From positions 1 to 64,000 of the forward strand of contig JBMLQL010000047.1 in NCBI GenBank assembly GCA_049241565.1: DNA of 64,000 nucleotides, given 5' to 3'. A model generated the notes under the pieces. It searched no databases, had not been told where the DNA came from, and saw only the letters and a list, made by a program, of their open reading frames with translations. Shown here piece after piece: positions 25,837 through 33,802 of this stretch. This DNA comes from DZBG01 sp049241565 (GTDB lineage: Bacteria > Bdellovibrionota > Bacteriovoracia > Bacteriovoracales > Bacteriovoracaceae). Made by a program: the position numbers and the translations under genes. Every line of letters begins with the position of its first letter. Positions within the stretch are counted from its first letter, which is position 1.

Positions 25837-27182
25837 ATAAAAATAAAGGTTTTTCACTTATTGAGATCATGATCACTCTTGGGATTTCTGCTGGGCTAGC
25901 AGTCCTCGCAGCCAAGCTTTTGTCTGATCAGCAATTTAATCAAAATCATCTAAAACTTATGGGTGAGATTGATAAGTATCAATCGATTTTGCAGACTAAG
26001 ATTAAGAAGCAAGATTTTTGTAAAGCCACTTTCATGGGAGTTAATCTTCCTACAGGTGTTTCAACTGAAGTTAATATCCCACCCATTTTGCCTGTCGTTT
26101 CGAGTGATTTTAGTGTCACATCAACTAGACTGAGAAATCCTCTTCCGACTTCACGCTATGCCCCTCTGAGAGATAAAGTCAAAGAGCTTTTGGTCACTTA
26201 CGAGCTTAATAAGTCTTTTTTTTCAAATGAAACCATTACAAAATCGACTCATATTTTTATGACCATGGATGCTGCTGGCAATTTCAGAGAGTGTGGCTCA
26301 ATTCTTGAAGATACTAAAGCTGAGAGCTTAAAAAGAATGTGTGATGCTCTAGGAGCAGTTAATGCTGAATGGTTAAATCCTGCGGACTACCCAACACTTT
26401 ATACAGGGACGCTCTCTCAAGCAGACCTTCTGGCCCAGTATCCAAATGGTAAGTGCCAGCTCAAAGATGTTCGCTGTCCGTTAGGACAAGCCCCGATAAA
26501 AATAGACAGCCTTGGAGGACTTAAATGTCATCCTATTTCTACGCGCTATATCGATTTAGGAGTTAAGGTGGATTCGACACCTAAAAATTGCTCGGGCTCG
26601 GATACTTTCCAGATCGTTGAATCTGGAGGGCTGTTTAGTATCAGCTGTTCTCCTACATCATTACCTCCATCATGCACACCGATCAATGGTGGTTGGAGTG
26701 CTTGGACAGAACCGGCCTGGGGCCTATGTGCGAGTGGGACTCAATCAAGAACAAGAACAAGAACATGTAATTCTCCGGCCCCAAATGCCTGTGGAGCGCC
26801 CTGTGTTGGACCTAGTTCAGACTTTCAAACTCAGGCCTGTGGTTGCACGCCCTCATGTTCGCCAGTAACGGCCAATGATATTTGTACTGGTCACTCAGCT
26901 GGAGGAGATGATGATGGTTGTGGGGGGACTTGTCCGGTGATCGTAGGCATTAATCCCAATACATGTGCTTCTGATCTCTGTCTTTGTACACCTGCCCCAC
27001 CGGCCTCGTGTTATAATAATTGTTTTGTTGCTGGTTATGATTGTGTTTATGGAGAAGGCCCTGCGGCTATTCCTCCACATGGTGTGGCCATCAAAAAGTG
27101 CCCTGATACTAGTCCAACTTACCTTTATTGCGGTGATACACCACTTCCACCGCCTGATGCTTATGCGTGCCCTAGCCCATAA
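25824..27182 (+). CDS. Pseudopilin-like protein C with TSP1-like and Cys-rich tip
   Basis: A 452-residue protein. The prepilin start is KGFSLIEIMITLGISAGLAV with Glu +5. The first 270 residues are homologous to proteins A and B (SDQQFNQN, FCKATF, FSISCSP). A unique C-terminal extension then begins with a thrombospondin type-1-like repeat (GGWSAWTEP, CASGTQSRTRTRTCN, about residues 287-335). A tail follows that is full of Cys, Pro and Gly. TSP1 repeats bind glycans or proteins in eukaryotes, so an adhesive tip on a pseudopilus is a reasonable inference. Disulphides imply folding in the periplasm. Confidence 0.78.
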   Translation: MYSLNKNKGFSLIEIMITLGISAGLAVLAAKLLSDQQFNQNHLKLMGEIDKYQSILQTKIKKQDFCKATFMGVNLPTGVSTEVNIPPILPVVSSDFSVTSTRLRNPLPTSRYAPLRDKVKELLVTYELNKSFFSNETITKSTHIFMTMDAAGNFRECGSILEDTKAESLKRMCDALGAVNAEWLNPADYPTLYTGTLSQADLLAQYPNGKCQLKDVRCPLGQAPIKIDSLGGLKCHPISTRYIDLGVKVDSTPKNCSGSDTFQIVESGGLFSISCSPTSLPPSCTPINGGWSAWTEPAWGLCASGTQSRTRTRTCNSPAPNACGAPCVGPSSDFQTQACGCTPSCSPVTANDICTGHSAGGDDDGCGGTCPVIVGINPNTCASDLCLCTPAPPASCYNNCFVAGYDCVYGEGPAAIPPHGVAIKKCPDTSPTYLYCGDTPLPPPDAYACPSP

Positions 27183-27209
27183 TTAGATATATTTTTTTAA
27201 AATCTAACT

Positions 27210-27215
27210 TATAAT
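27210..27215 (+). promoter_or_regulatory. Candidate -10 box, FHA gene
   Basis: TATAAT seven bases before the ATG at 27223. If used, transcription would start at or next to the start codon, giving a leaderless message. No good -35 is seen and no Shine-Dalgarno sequence is present between box and ATG, which fits a leaderless start. Confidence 0.35.
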
Positions 27216-27222
27216 CTTAGTT

Positions 27223-28431
27223 ATGCGTTTAGAAGTTTTGATAGATGTGGAAGAACCAATCATTTATCCCTTGAATAAAAGTAAGCTTGTTATAGGCTCA
27301 TCTGAGTCCTCGGATATTATTATCAATGTGGATGGGGTTAGTCGGAAGCATCTTGTTCTTACGATTGAAGGTGATCAATATTCTGTCACTGATCAGGGAA
27401 GTACCAACGGAACCTATATTAATGAAGAGCGTTTAGTTCCTGGGAAAAAAGTAGATTTTACCTCTTTTTTTCCAGTGAGAATGGGTGATCGGGTTTTACT
27501 CTCGCTTTTAAGTGATGATGAAGATTCACCCTTTAGCTCTCTTCAAGAAGCTGTTCGTAAAGAGCGAACAAATCCTGCCTTGAAAAAACCAGCTATAGAG
27601 GATGCGCCTGAATCAACGAAGATGATTAATCTCAAACAACTTCAGCAATCCCAGGCCACCAAGAAACTTCAAGAGCAGCGAAAAAAAGTCATCCAAGATA
27701 AAAAGTCTGGACGTCCCATAGGTCGAAAAAAAACGGCTAGACCCTCTCTGGATAAGCAACGCATGCTTATGACTCAGGTTTTAGTTGTTTCTATGGTAAT
27801 AGGTGCAGTTTATTTTCAATTTTTTTATAGTGAACAGTCACCAATTGAAGTTGTGACCCCCGTCAAGCCGGTGCAGGTCACTGCTACTGTAGCTCCTGTT
27901 GTCACTAAAGAAATCAGCCTCATTGCGGAATCTGATTTACTCAGTAAGGAGAGTTTAAATGAGCTTATTAAGGGTATGAAATGCACGACGACGAAGGAGA
28001 AGTCATTATGTGATCTCTTTTTTCCTGATGGCGCTGGTTCCTTCGAGGGAGTAATTGAGTCTCCGGGATTTATCAATATTTTTTTTCCAGAAGATCGCTA
28101 TTACGCTGAGGTGAGATCTCAACTGGAAATCACAACACCTGAAGAGATCCAGAAATCAAATTATCTTCCTGAGCAGTGGCTCAAAATGGCCTTCATTGTC
28201 TTTATTAGTAGTAAACTCTCGACAATCAATCCTGTTGCTCTGGCCAATAATAATATTAATTATATTTTTATTAGCACAGAGGGTGAAGTGAGTGTGAGTG
28301 GAGTTATGGCCATGAAGGCCCAGTATTTACCTAATATACTTAAAAGTATTAGGCCCACGGCCTTAAAAACAGTGAAGGAGTATGGTCTCTTCACTTTGGA
28401 TCCGATTTTAAAATACGTTCGAATCTACTAG
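27223..28431 (+). CDS. FHA-domain membrane protein
   Basis: A 402-residue protein. The FHA domain spans about residues 18-100 (VIGSSESSDIII, GVSRKHLVL, DQGSTNGTYIN), with the Arg, Ser, His and Asn residues that read phosphothreonine. A Lys/Arg-rich linker leads to a single membrane segment (about residues 185-205: LMTQVLVVSMVIGAVYF), so the C-terminal 190 residues should be periplasmic. The layout fits a phospho-signal or secretion scaffold linking the cytoplasm to an envelope machine. It lies 40 bases after the pseudopilin operon and may work with it. The C-terminal domain is not recognised. Confidence 0.8.
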   Translation: MRLEVLIDVEEPIIYPLNKSKLVIGSSESSDIIINVDGVSRKHLVLTIEGDQYSVTDQGSTNGTYINEERLVPGKKVDFTSFFPVRMGDRVLLSLLSDDEDSPFSSLQEAVRKERTNPALKKPAIEDAPESTKMINLKQLQQSQATKKLQEQRKKVIQDKKSGRPIGRKKTARPSLDKQRMLMTQVLVVSMVIGAVYFQFFYSEQSPIEVVTPVKPVQVTATVAPVVTKEISLIAESDLLSKESLNELIKGMKCTTTKEKSLCDLFFPDGAGSFEGVIESPGFINIFFPEDRYYAEVRSQLEITTPEEIQKSNYLPEQWLKMAFIVFISSKLSTINPVALANNNINYIFISTEGEVSVSGVMAMKAQYLPNILKSIRPTALKTVKEYGLFTLDPILKYVRIY

Positions 28432-30132
28432 TTAAAGAGTCTTCAAAAATTCAATTAAGGCCCGTTTCTCCTCTTGAGAATAGATCTCACGTCCATCTTT
28501 AATGAAGATATTTTGATCGTGTCCTGAATTGCTTAGGCCCTTAAGTTTGGTGTCATAAAAATAATCATCAACTTTTTTCCAAGATTCTGGTGTTTTCTCA
28601 CCCGTTGGATAACCAACACAATCGTGATCAAAATCTTTTTCTTTGTCTACAGCAGGGCCTGCCCAATAAGTTTTGGGACGCTGACTTGCAGGTGTCAAAA
28701 GCGCACAAAGATTAGGAACAGAGTTGTTATGGAAATAAGGATAGCGAGACCAGATTCCTTCAAGCGGAGGCGGAACATAGCCTTTTTGTGGCTCAACGAT
28801 TGTTCCAATAGTTTTTGAGATCTTAAGACTGTTAAGATCAGAGGCAAAGGCCTTCATTCCTAAATATCTTCCAGGATCCGTGCCTACATCTTTCACAGGA
28901 GTTTTTTTGTGATACCAAATTTTAGAATTTAAAACGAGCTGGGCGGGTTTCATTGATGCAGCTTCTGGATGATCCCAGTTCTTTTCATAGATACCATGGC
29001 ATCCCTGGCAGCTTTGAACGAAAAATTTTTGTCCCTCTTTGGCCATTTCAATATTGATTGAATTTTCACCAAAGAACTTCTCATAACGAGGGGCCTTGGC
29101 CGCAAATACGGCGGCAGTAAGATCATCAATAGTTTGTTTATTTTCAACAAGCCATGCCTCTAGCTTTTTAAGATCAGTCCCACGTCCGATTTCGTTCCAT
29201 AAAAAATTAGTATGGACGGGATTTCCTGAAATGATGGAGCCGTCAGACAGCCAGCGAGTTTTGTATTTAGCGTTCCACCAAACCGCAGGTTTAGAATCCG
29301 CTCGATTTTTATCTAGCCAACTCTTACGAGGAAAAAGAGAAGCCTTTTTTGTTCTTGTGGCATAGGGATCTTTTTCTCGTCTGGCCAGAGAGAGTCCCAC
29401 TTGGGCCAGAGAAGTATCAAGGCCCAAGGCCTGGGGCTTTAACACTCCAACTGAAGGAGTGGTATTTTTGATTCGAACAAACATTTCTCTTTCACCTTCA
29501 GTGGTTTGAAAAATGTCCTTGAAAATAAATGAGTTTACATAAGGAGCGAGAGTTTTTCCGTGACGAAATAATTCATTGGCCCTTGGGAATCGATTGGTGA
29601 GTCCCAACACTTTCACGCCAAAAAGATCAGCGGTATGGCATGCGGCACAGCCAAAAGTAAGGGCCACTCCATCTGGAGTATTAATCAGTGTGGCACCCAT
29701 AGGGAGCTCTTGCTCATCTTTAGTGAGATTAGGGATAGAGTAAGGTGCTTCCGACTGAGGAGCAGAAGGATAATCATGAACACCAAGCCAAGTGTAAACC
29801 TCCTTCATCGATTTAAAGGGGCTGGCCATTTTGGTGAGGTCATAAATCATTTTTCTGATAGGACTCTCTGGATCAGTCTCAAAGAAGCTTTTAAGAGGTC
29901 TATAGGGAATGAGGAGATCTGAAACAGTCACTGGATAAAAAAGTGCGTGCTTTTTTCCCTCATTAATTCGAGTTTCAAAATCATCAGGTGAGTGTTGGTA
30001 GATATTGGCCCTATTCTCAGGGCTCATTTTTCCATTACCACCAGGGAGGCTGGCCTCTGAAGACCAATCTGGGGTTTGGGCCCAAACAGGTAAACATAGT
30101 AAACAAATAGTGTTTAAAAGAATGAGTTTCAT
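28432..30132 (-). CDS. Periplasmic di-haem cytochrome c
   Basis: A 566-residue exported protein (signal peptide of about 18 residues, ending VWA). Haem-binding sites are CAACH (Cys162/Cys165/His166) and CQGCH at about residue 375. The C-terminal PPPLEGIWSRYPYFHNNSVP, then LLTPASQRP, resembles the di-haem peroxidase/RoxA-like group. RoxA-like proteins are oxygenases, others peroxidases; the distinction cannot be made here. It abuts the FHA gene tail to tail, with no gap. It has no obvious partner nearby. Confidence 0.8.
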   Translation of the reverse strand: MKLILLNTICLLCLPVWAQTPDWSSEASLPGGNGKMSPENRANIYQHSPDDFETRINEGKKHALFYPVTVSDLLIPYRPLKSFFETDPESPIRKMIYDLTKMASPFKSMKEVYTWLGVHDYPSAPQSEAPYSIPNLTKDEQELPMGATLINTPDGVALTFGCAACHTADLFGVKVLGLTNRFPRANELFRHGKTLAPYVNSFIFKDIFQTTEGEREMFVRIKNTTPSVGVLKPQALGLDTSLAQVGLSLARREKDPYATRTKKASLFPRKSWLDKNRADSKPAVWWNAKYKTRWLSDGSIISGNPVHTNFLWNEIGRGTDLKKLEAWLVENKQTIDDLTAAVFAAKAPRYEKFFGENSINIEMAKEGQKFFVQSCQGCHGIYEKNWDHPEAASMKPAQLVLNSKIWYHKKTPVKDVGTDPGRYLGMKAFASDLNSLKISKTIGTIVEPQKGYVPPPLEGIWSRYPYFHNNSVPNLCALLTPASQRPKTYWAGPAVDKEKDFDHDCVGYPTGEKTPESWKKVDDYFYDTKLKGLSNSGHDQNIFIKDGREIYSQEEKRALIEFLKTL

Positions 30133-30306
30133 CTAGTAATCATCTCCATAGCGGAGAGTTAACGTCAACTAAAAGGCGTCAAGTTTGTGATTGGGATTAT
30201 GTGTTAGTAAAAAAAGCTTTTTGCTTTGTTGACGAGGCCCAGGATTTGGAGAATTATGCCATCGAATAAGGTTTTCTTTGCCTTAATTCACCTCCCAGAA
30301 CGATGA

Positions 30307-30336
30307 GGCCATAAACTTTTAGACCGGTTTATGGCC
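30307..30336 (-). terminator. Perfect 10-bp inverted repeat after the pseudo-receiver gene
   Basis: GGCCATAAAC, ten-base loop, GTTTATGGCC. It lies 18 bases beyond the stop of the minus-strand gene at 30355. There is no T-run, so it may be a rho-dependent or regulatory hairpin. The rest of the 223-base gap to the cytochrome gene shows nothing I can name. Confidence 0.5.
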
Positions 30337-30354
30337 TGTCTTCTAAAAATAAAT

Positions 30355-30972
30355 CTATGTGCCTTTTTTCTTCACTTCATCATGGATACGAACAAATTCC
30401 TTCATGAGCTTGGCCGGATCAAGTGGTAATTGATAGTACCCCGCGGCTCCAGAGGGGGTTTTGGCGTGAATTTTGGCCTTCTCCGGTGAAATATTTTTGG
30501 CCATGATCACTGTTTTAATATGAGTGAATTTGGCCTTAATTTGCGCCGTCAGTTGGTTCACGGCTTTAGGATTTCCATCATAATTAAAAACGGCAATTTG
30601 AAATTCTTTGATGCGAAGTTGCTGGTTAAGATCATTCAGAGAGGCAATCAGTTTATAGTCAGGCCCTTTGGGTAAGTTAAGGAGTGATTTTTTGAAAAAA
30701 TCACTCTGAAGGTCAAAGAGAATAATCTTTATTTTATTCAAAGAAGGACTTATTTGAGAGACTGATTTTTCTTGTGTCTCTTTTCTTGCATTCAGAAAAT
30801 TTTCAGCAAAGTCTTCCGAGTCCTCACTAGAGGGGATAGCTTCTTCACCAACATTAAATTCAAGCTCGTTGACGATATTATTCAGTTCTTCTTCTTGTTT
30901 CTGTTTTTGCTTTTTGAGCGCATTCAGATCAAGAACAACGGTTGGCTTATCGTCTTCGTCACCACCAGACAT
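30355..30972 (-). CDS. Receiver-like protein with degenerate phosphoacceptor set
   Basis: A 205-residue protein; ATG 30972 is preferred because AAGGA is eight bases upstream. Residues 1-70 are charged and low complexity. Residues about 80-200 have a receiver-like fold pattern (IKIILFDLQSDFFKKSL, IAVFNYDGNP, IKTVIMAKN, GAAGYYQLPLD). The Thr/Ser of a normal receiver is replaced by Ala, and the conserved Lys-Pro reads Leu-Pro. It may therefore act as a phosphorylation-independent pseudo-receiver. It is divergent from the acidic coiled-coil protein gene across 130 bases. Confidence 0.6.
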   Translation of the reverse strand: MSGGDEDDKPTVVLDLNALKKQKQKQEEELNNIVNELEFNVGEEAIPSSEDSEDFAENFLNARKETQEKSVSQISPSLNKIKIILFDLQSDFFKKSLLNLPKGPDYKLIASLNDLNQQLRIKEFQIAVFNYDGNPKAVNQLTAQIKAKFTHIKTVIMAKNISPEKAKIHAKTPSGAAGYYQLPLDPAKLMKEFVRIHDEVKKKGT

Positions 30973-31105
30973 AGTCATATTCCTTTGATTTCGTACATCT
31001 CATTTCGGCAGGTTGGAGAGAAAAATTAAGCTTAAACACAAGGTTTGAGTCCAAACCTCAAGTAATAAGGCAAATCTGGCGATAAGCAAGCAAGGAATAA
31101 AGATT

Positions 31106-31741
31106 ATGCCTTTAGAAGATCTTGAAATCGAATTTGAAGATGAAGATGAGGATGAATCGAAGAAAAAGAAGGATGCCCTCCATTTGGATGTGGATCTAGA
31201 ATTTTCAACAGATGAATCGGTGAAACCTCGCTCTGCATCTGCTAAAACTGCACTTCAAGCTGCGGGGACTACAGTTGCGGAGACAAATCCGAATATAAAT
31301 CATGGCCCTGCAGTATCAACAAATCCAAGGATTCAATCTCCTCAGAAGTTAAATCCTGCGGCGACTGTGGCCAAGGTCACGGCCTTACCCCAAAGACAAA
31401 CTGCTCCTGTGGCAAAGGCCAATCCTTCAACGCCATCATCTCAACCTAAAGTGCAAGGCTCTCTTGCTCTGGCCGATCAAGTTTTTAGTGAGGATGTAAA
31501 TGAAGAATTATTAGAACTAAGAGAAAAAGTTCAAAAACTTGAAGTCGATTCACAAATTAAGGTGCGTGTGGCTGAGTTTAAAGCTGAAATTATGAGTGAT
31601 GTATTAAGTGATATAAAGTTAATGGATCATCAGATCACTCAAATCCTTTCAAGAATTAATGCTAAACATCCTGATGCAAAGAATGAAGTCATGATGATTA
31701 AAAAACTTCTCACTGATTTCGTGGCCAAGAGAAGAAAATAG
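31106..31741 (+). CDS. Acidic protein with disordered middle and C-terminal coiled coil
   Basis: A 211-residue protein of unrecognised family. The N-terminus is extremely acidic (IEFEDEDEDE), followed by KKKK. Residues 45-120 are Pro/Ala/Thr/Gln-rich and probably disordered. Residues about 130-210 look like an amphipathic coiled coil (ELLELREKVQKLEV) ending in a basic KRRK. It resembles adaptor or scaffold proteins. It is transcribed divergently from the pseudo-receiver gene, whose N-terminus is also acidic and charged, so the two could be partners. Confidence 0.65.
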   Translation: MPLEDLEIEFEDEDEDESKKKKDALHLDVDLEFSTDESVKPRSASAKTALQAAGTTVAETNPNINHGPAVSTNPRIQSPQKLNPAATVAKVTALPQRQTAPVAKANPSTPSSQPKVQGSLALADQVFSEDVNEELLELREKVQKLEVDSQIKVRVAEFKAEIMSDVLSDIKLMDHQITQILSRINAKHPDAKNEVMMIKKLLTDFVAKRRK

Positions 31742-31855
31742 ACTTTCTCTTTATAATATCCAATCTTTTTAGTCTGAAGATGTAAGAATCAAACTTAAAA
31801 CAAGTCTTGCCATAAACACCCCTTTTGTTTTCAACTATTGGCTAAGGGGTTTTAG

Positions 31856-32539
31856 ATGAAAAATGAAGTGATCGCAGATCTTGAATGTTTATGTATTAGA
31901 CCAGAGGGCGCCTCGAAGGCCGTAATCCTTCTTCATGGGTATGGTGCTAATATGCATGACTTGTTTTCGTTGCATGAATATCTAGATCCTCATGGAGAAT
32001 GGGCATGGTTTTTTCCTAATGGGCCCATTAGAATTCCCATGGGACAAATGTATGAAGGGCGGGCCTGGTTTCCTATCAATATGGCCGCTCTCGAGGCTGC
32101 TATGCAGAGAGGGCAGCATCGTGATCTCTCTGGTGAAGTTCCTGAAAATTTTGATCGAATGGTTGACCAGCAAGTGCATTTGTTAGAGGAGATTCAAAAA
32201 CAGTATCCTCTCACTGTGCTTGGTGGATTTTCTCAAGGGGCCATGTGTTCCTCTCATATTGCCATGAGACGACCTGATCTTTTGAGTGGTCTTATTCTTT
32301 TATCTGGGAACTTAGTGGCCGTGGAAAAATGGCCAAAGGTGATAGAAAAGGTGAGCTGGTCCTATTTTCAATCCCACGGTACCCACGATCCTATTCTCTC
32401 TATTGCGGGAGCTCAGTCATTGAGTGAGAAGCTAATGGAGAATGGAATAGCAGGGGAGTTTTATTCTTTTAAAGGTGCCCATGAGATTCCCATGGGCATT
32501 ATCGAAAAAGCTTCTTTGTATTTGAAGAAATTATTTTAG
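31856..32539 (+). CDS. Carboxylesterase / phospholipase-like alpha/beta hydrolase
   Basis: A 227-residue serine hydrolase of the phospholipase/carboxylesterase family (PF02230). LLHGYGAN gives the oxyanion loop, GGFSQGAM the nucleophile Ser, SHGTHDPILS the Asp and KGAHEIPMG the His. It is cytoplasmic (no signal peptide) and probably hydrolyses short-chain or lysophospholipid esters. The stop overlaps the convergent gene by nine bases. Confidence 0.88.
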   Translation: MKNEVIADLECLCIRPEGASKAVILLHGYGANMHDLFSLHEYLDPHGEWAWFFPNGPIRIPMGQMYEGRAWFPINMAALEAAMQRGQHRDLSGEVPENFDRMVDQQVHLLEEIQKQYPLTVLGGFSQGAMCSSHIAMRRPDLLSGLILLSGNLVAVEKWPKVIEKVSWSYFQSHGTHDPILSIAGAQSLSEKLMENGIAGEFYSFKGAHEIPMGIIEKASLYLKKLF

Positions 32540-33550
32540 AAGAAATTTCACGGCATCAACCGTTGAGCGGTCAAACTTTGTTGAAAGGTCATTGAAGCTT
32601 GAGAAAAACTTCTCTTTTATCGCAAAACGTGTTCCACAATAGCCACCAAAGATATCTCTTAATTTCCAGTCATGTTTAGCGGCATCAAGATATTCAGGAT
32701 CATTTAAAAGATACTGATAGTCTTCACTGGCCGTCACAAATTCATAAGTCAGAGTCATCATAAATGGAGCTGTTTTCGCCATCGTTGTTGAGAACCCCTG
32801 ATCTTTGAGTGTTTGAGCAAGATAAAGAGGAACAAAGAAGTGGTAAATACTTCTATTAAGTTTTCCTTGGAATATTTTTGGATAGAAAAGAGCTCCGAAG
32901 TTTTCTTCTGAAGCATCCAGTACTTGGTTTACAAGTTGAATCACCTGAACAAGTTGGCCCTTGTTGTTTTGGAAAGTTTGATTCCCTGGAACTTTTGTAT
33001 ACTCAAGGTACTGAACATGAAGCATTAGTGTCGAAGTATCTTGGAATAGAGTGGCAATCACTGTATTGGCCAGAGTTTCTGAGTCGTAAAAATTTTTTGT
33101 GAAATCCCAAATATTAAATTCATAGCTTGGGTTGAAGATTTTTTGATTAAGATGTTGGTTGAGTTGATCAAGATATTTCGTTGTCTTTGGCGATCTTAAA
33201 AGTTCGAGAAGATTCTTTTTGAAGGCCACAAAAACAAACGCATCTGGCTTCCAGCTATTAGAAGTCGGTGTTCCTTCTCTTTGGATGATTTTGATATCGT
33301 AATCAAGAAGATCAAGCATTGCTGCTATCGTATAAGAGCAGTTCTGGGCAATTTTCGCTGTTGCTGCATAGCGCTCACATCTTGTGTTCATAAGAGTATG
33401 CATCGCGATATCTCTAAAGAATCCAGTCTCAGCAATAAAACGAATAAGATCGTTTGATCTGGCCTTTTCTTTGGCCGTGGGAGAAGCGATTGACGCAAAC
33501 GTAGAAAAAGAAAGAAGGCCTGCAAGCAAGGCCGTAAGGAACTTTGTCAT
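32531..33550 (-). CDS. Exported protein of unknown function
   Basis: A 339-residue protein with a signal peptide (about 20 residues, ending TFA). The mature part is largely helical with a few cysteines (RCERY, NCSYT, GYCGTRF). No family is recognised. It is transcribed alone. The 253-base region upstream is shared with the sucABD promoter. Confidence 0.7.
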   Translation of the reverse strand: MTKFLTALLAGLLSFSTFASIASPTAKEKARSNDLIRFIAETGFFRDIAMHTLMNTRCERYAATAKIAQNCSYTIAAMLDLLDYDIKIIQREGTPTSNSWKPDAFVFVAFKKNLLELLRSPKTTKYLDQLNQHLNQKIFNPSYEFNIWDFTKNFYDSETLANTVIATLFQDTSTLMLHVQYLEYTKVPGNQTFQNNKGQLVQVIQLVNQVLDASEENFGALFYPKIFQGKLNRSIYHFFVPLYLAQTLKDQGFSTTMAKTAPFMMTLTYEFVTASEDYQYLLNDPEYLDAAKHDWKLRDIFGGYCGTRFAIKEKFFSSFNDLSTKFDRSTVDAVKFLLK

Positions 33551-33757
33551 AGTTGACTCCTATTGTTGGTTAAATCTTTATTGAAGTCGATATGATCTGT
33601 CTATAAACACAGGCCAAAAAAATAAGAGCATCGCATTAATTAATCATTTTTTTGTTTAAAGTCCTTCTTTGACTCTCTCCTTAAGATTCCTTTCAAGACT
33701 CAGGTTAACCAGTCGAATTTTCTTGGATTTTGGATTTCCACAAAAGGCTAACTGGTC

Positions 33758-33763
33758 TATAAT
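33758..33763 (+). promoter_or_regulatory. Candidate -10 box of the sucA operon
   Basis: TATAAT 39 bases before the sucA ATG, followed by AGGAG. A TTGGAT at 33730 is too far upstream for an ideal -35, so the promoter is tentative. Confidence 0.35.
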
Positions 33764-33802
33764 AGGAGCAAAAGTTTTAACCCATCTTCAAAGAGTAGAT
33801 TT

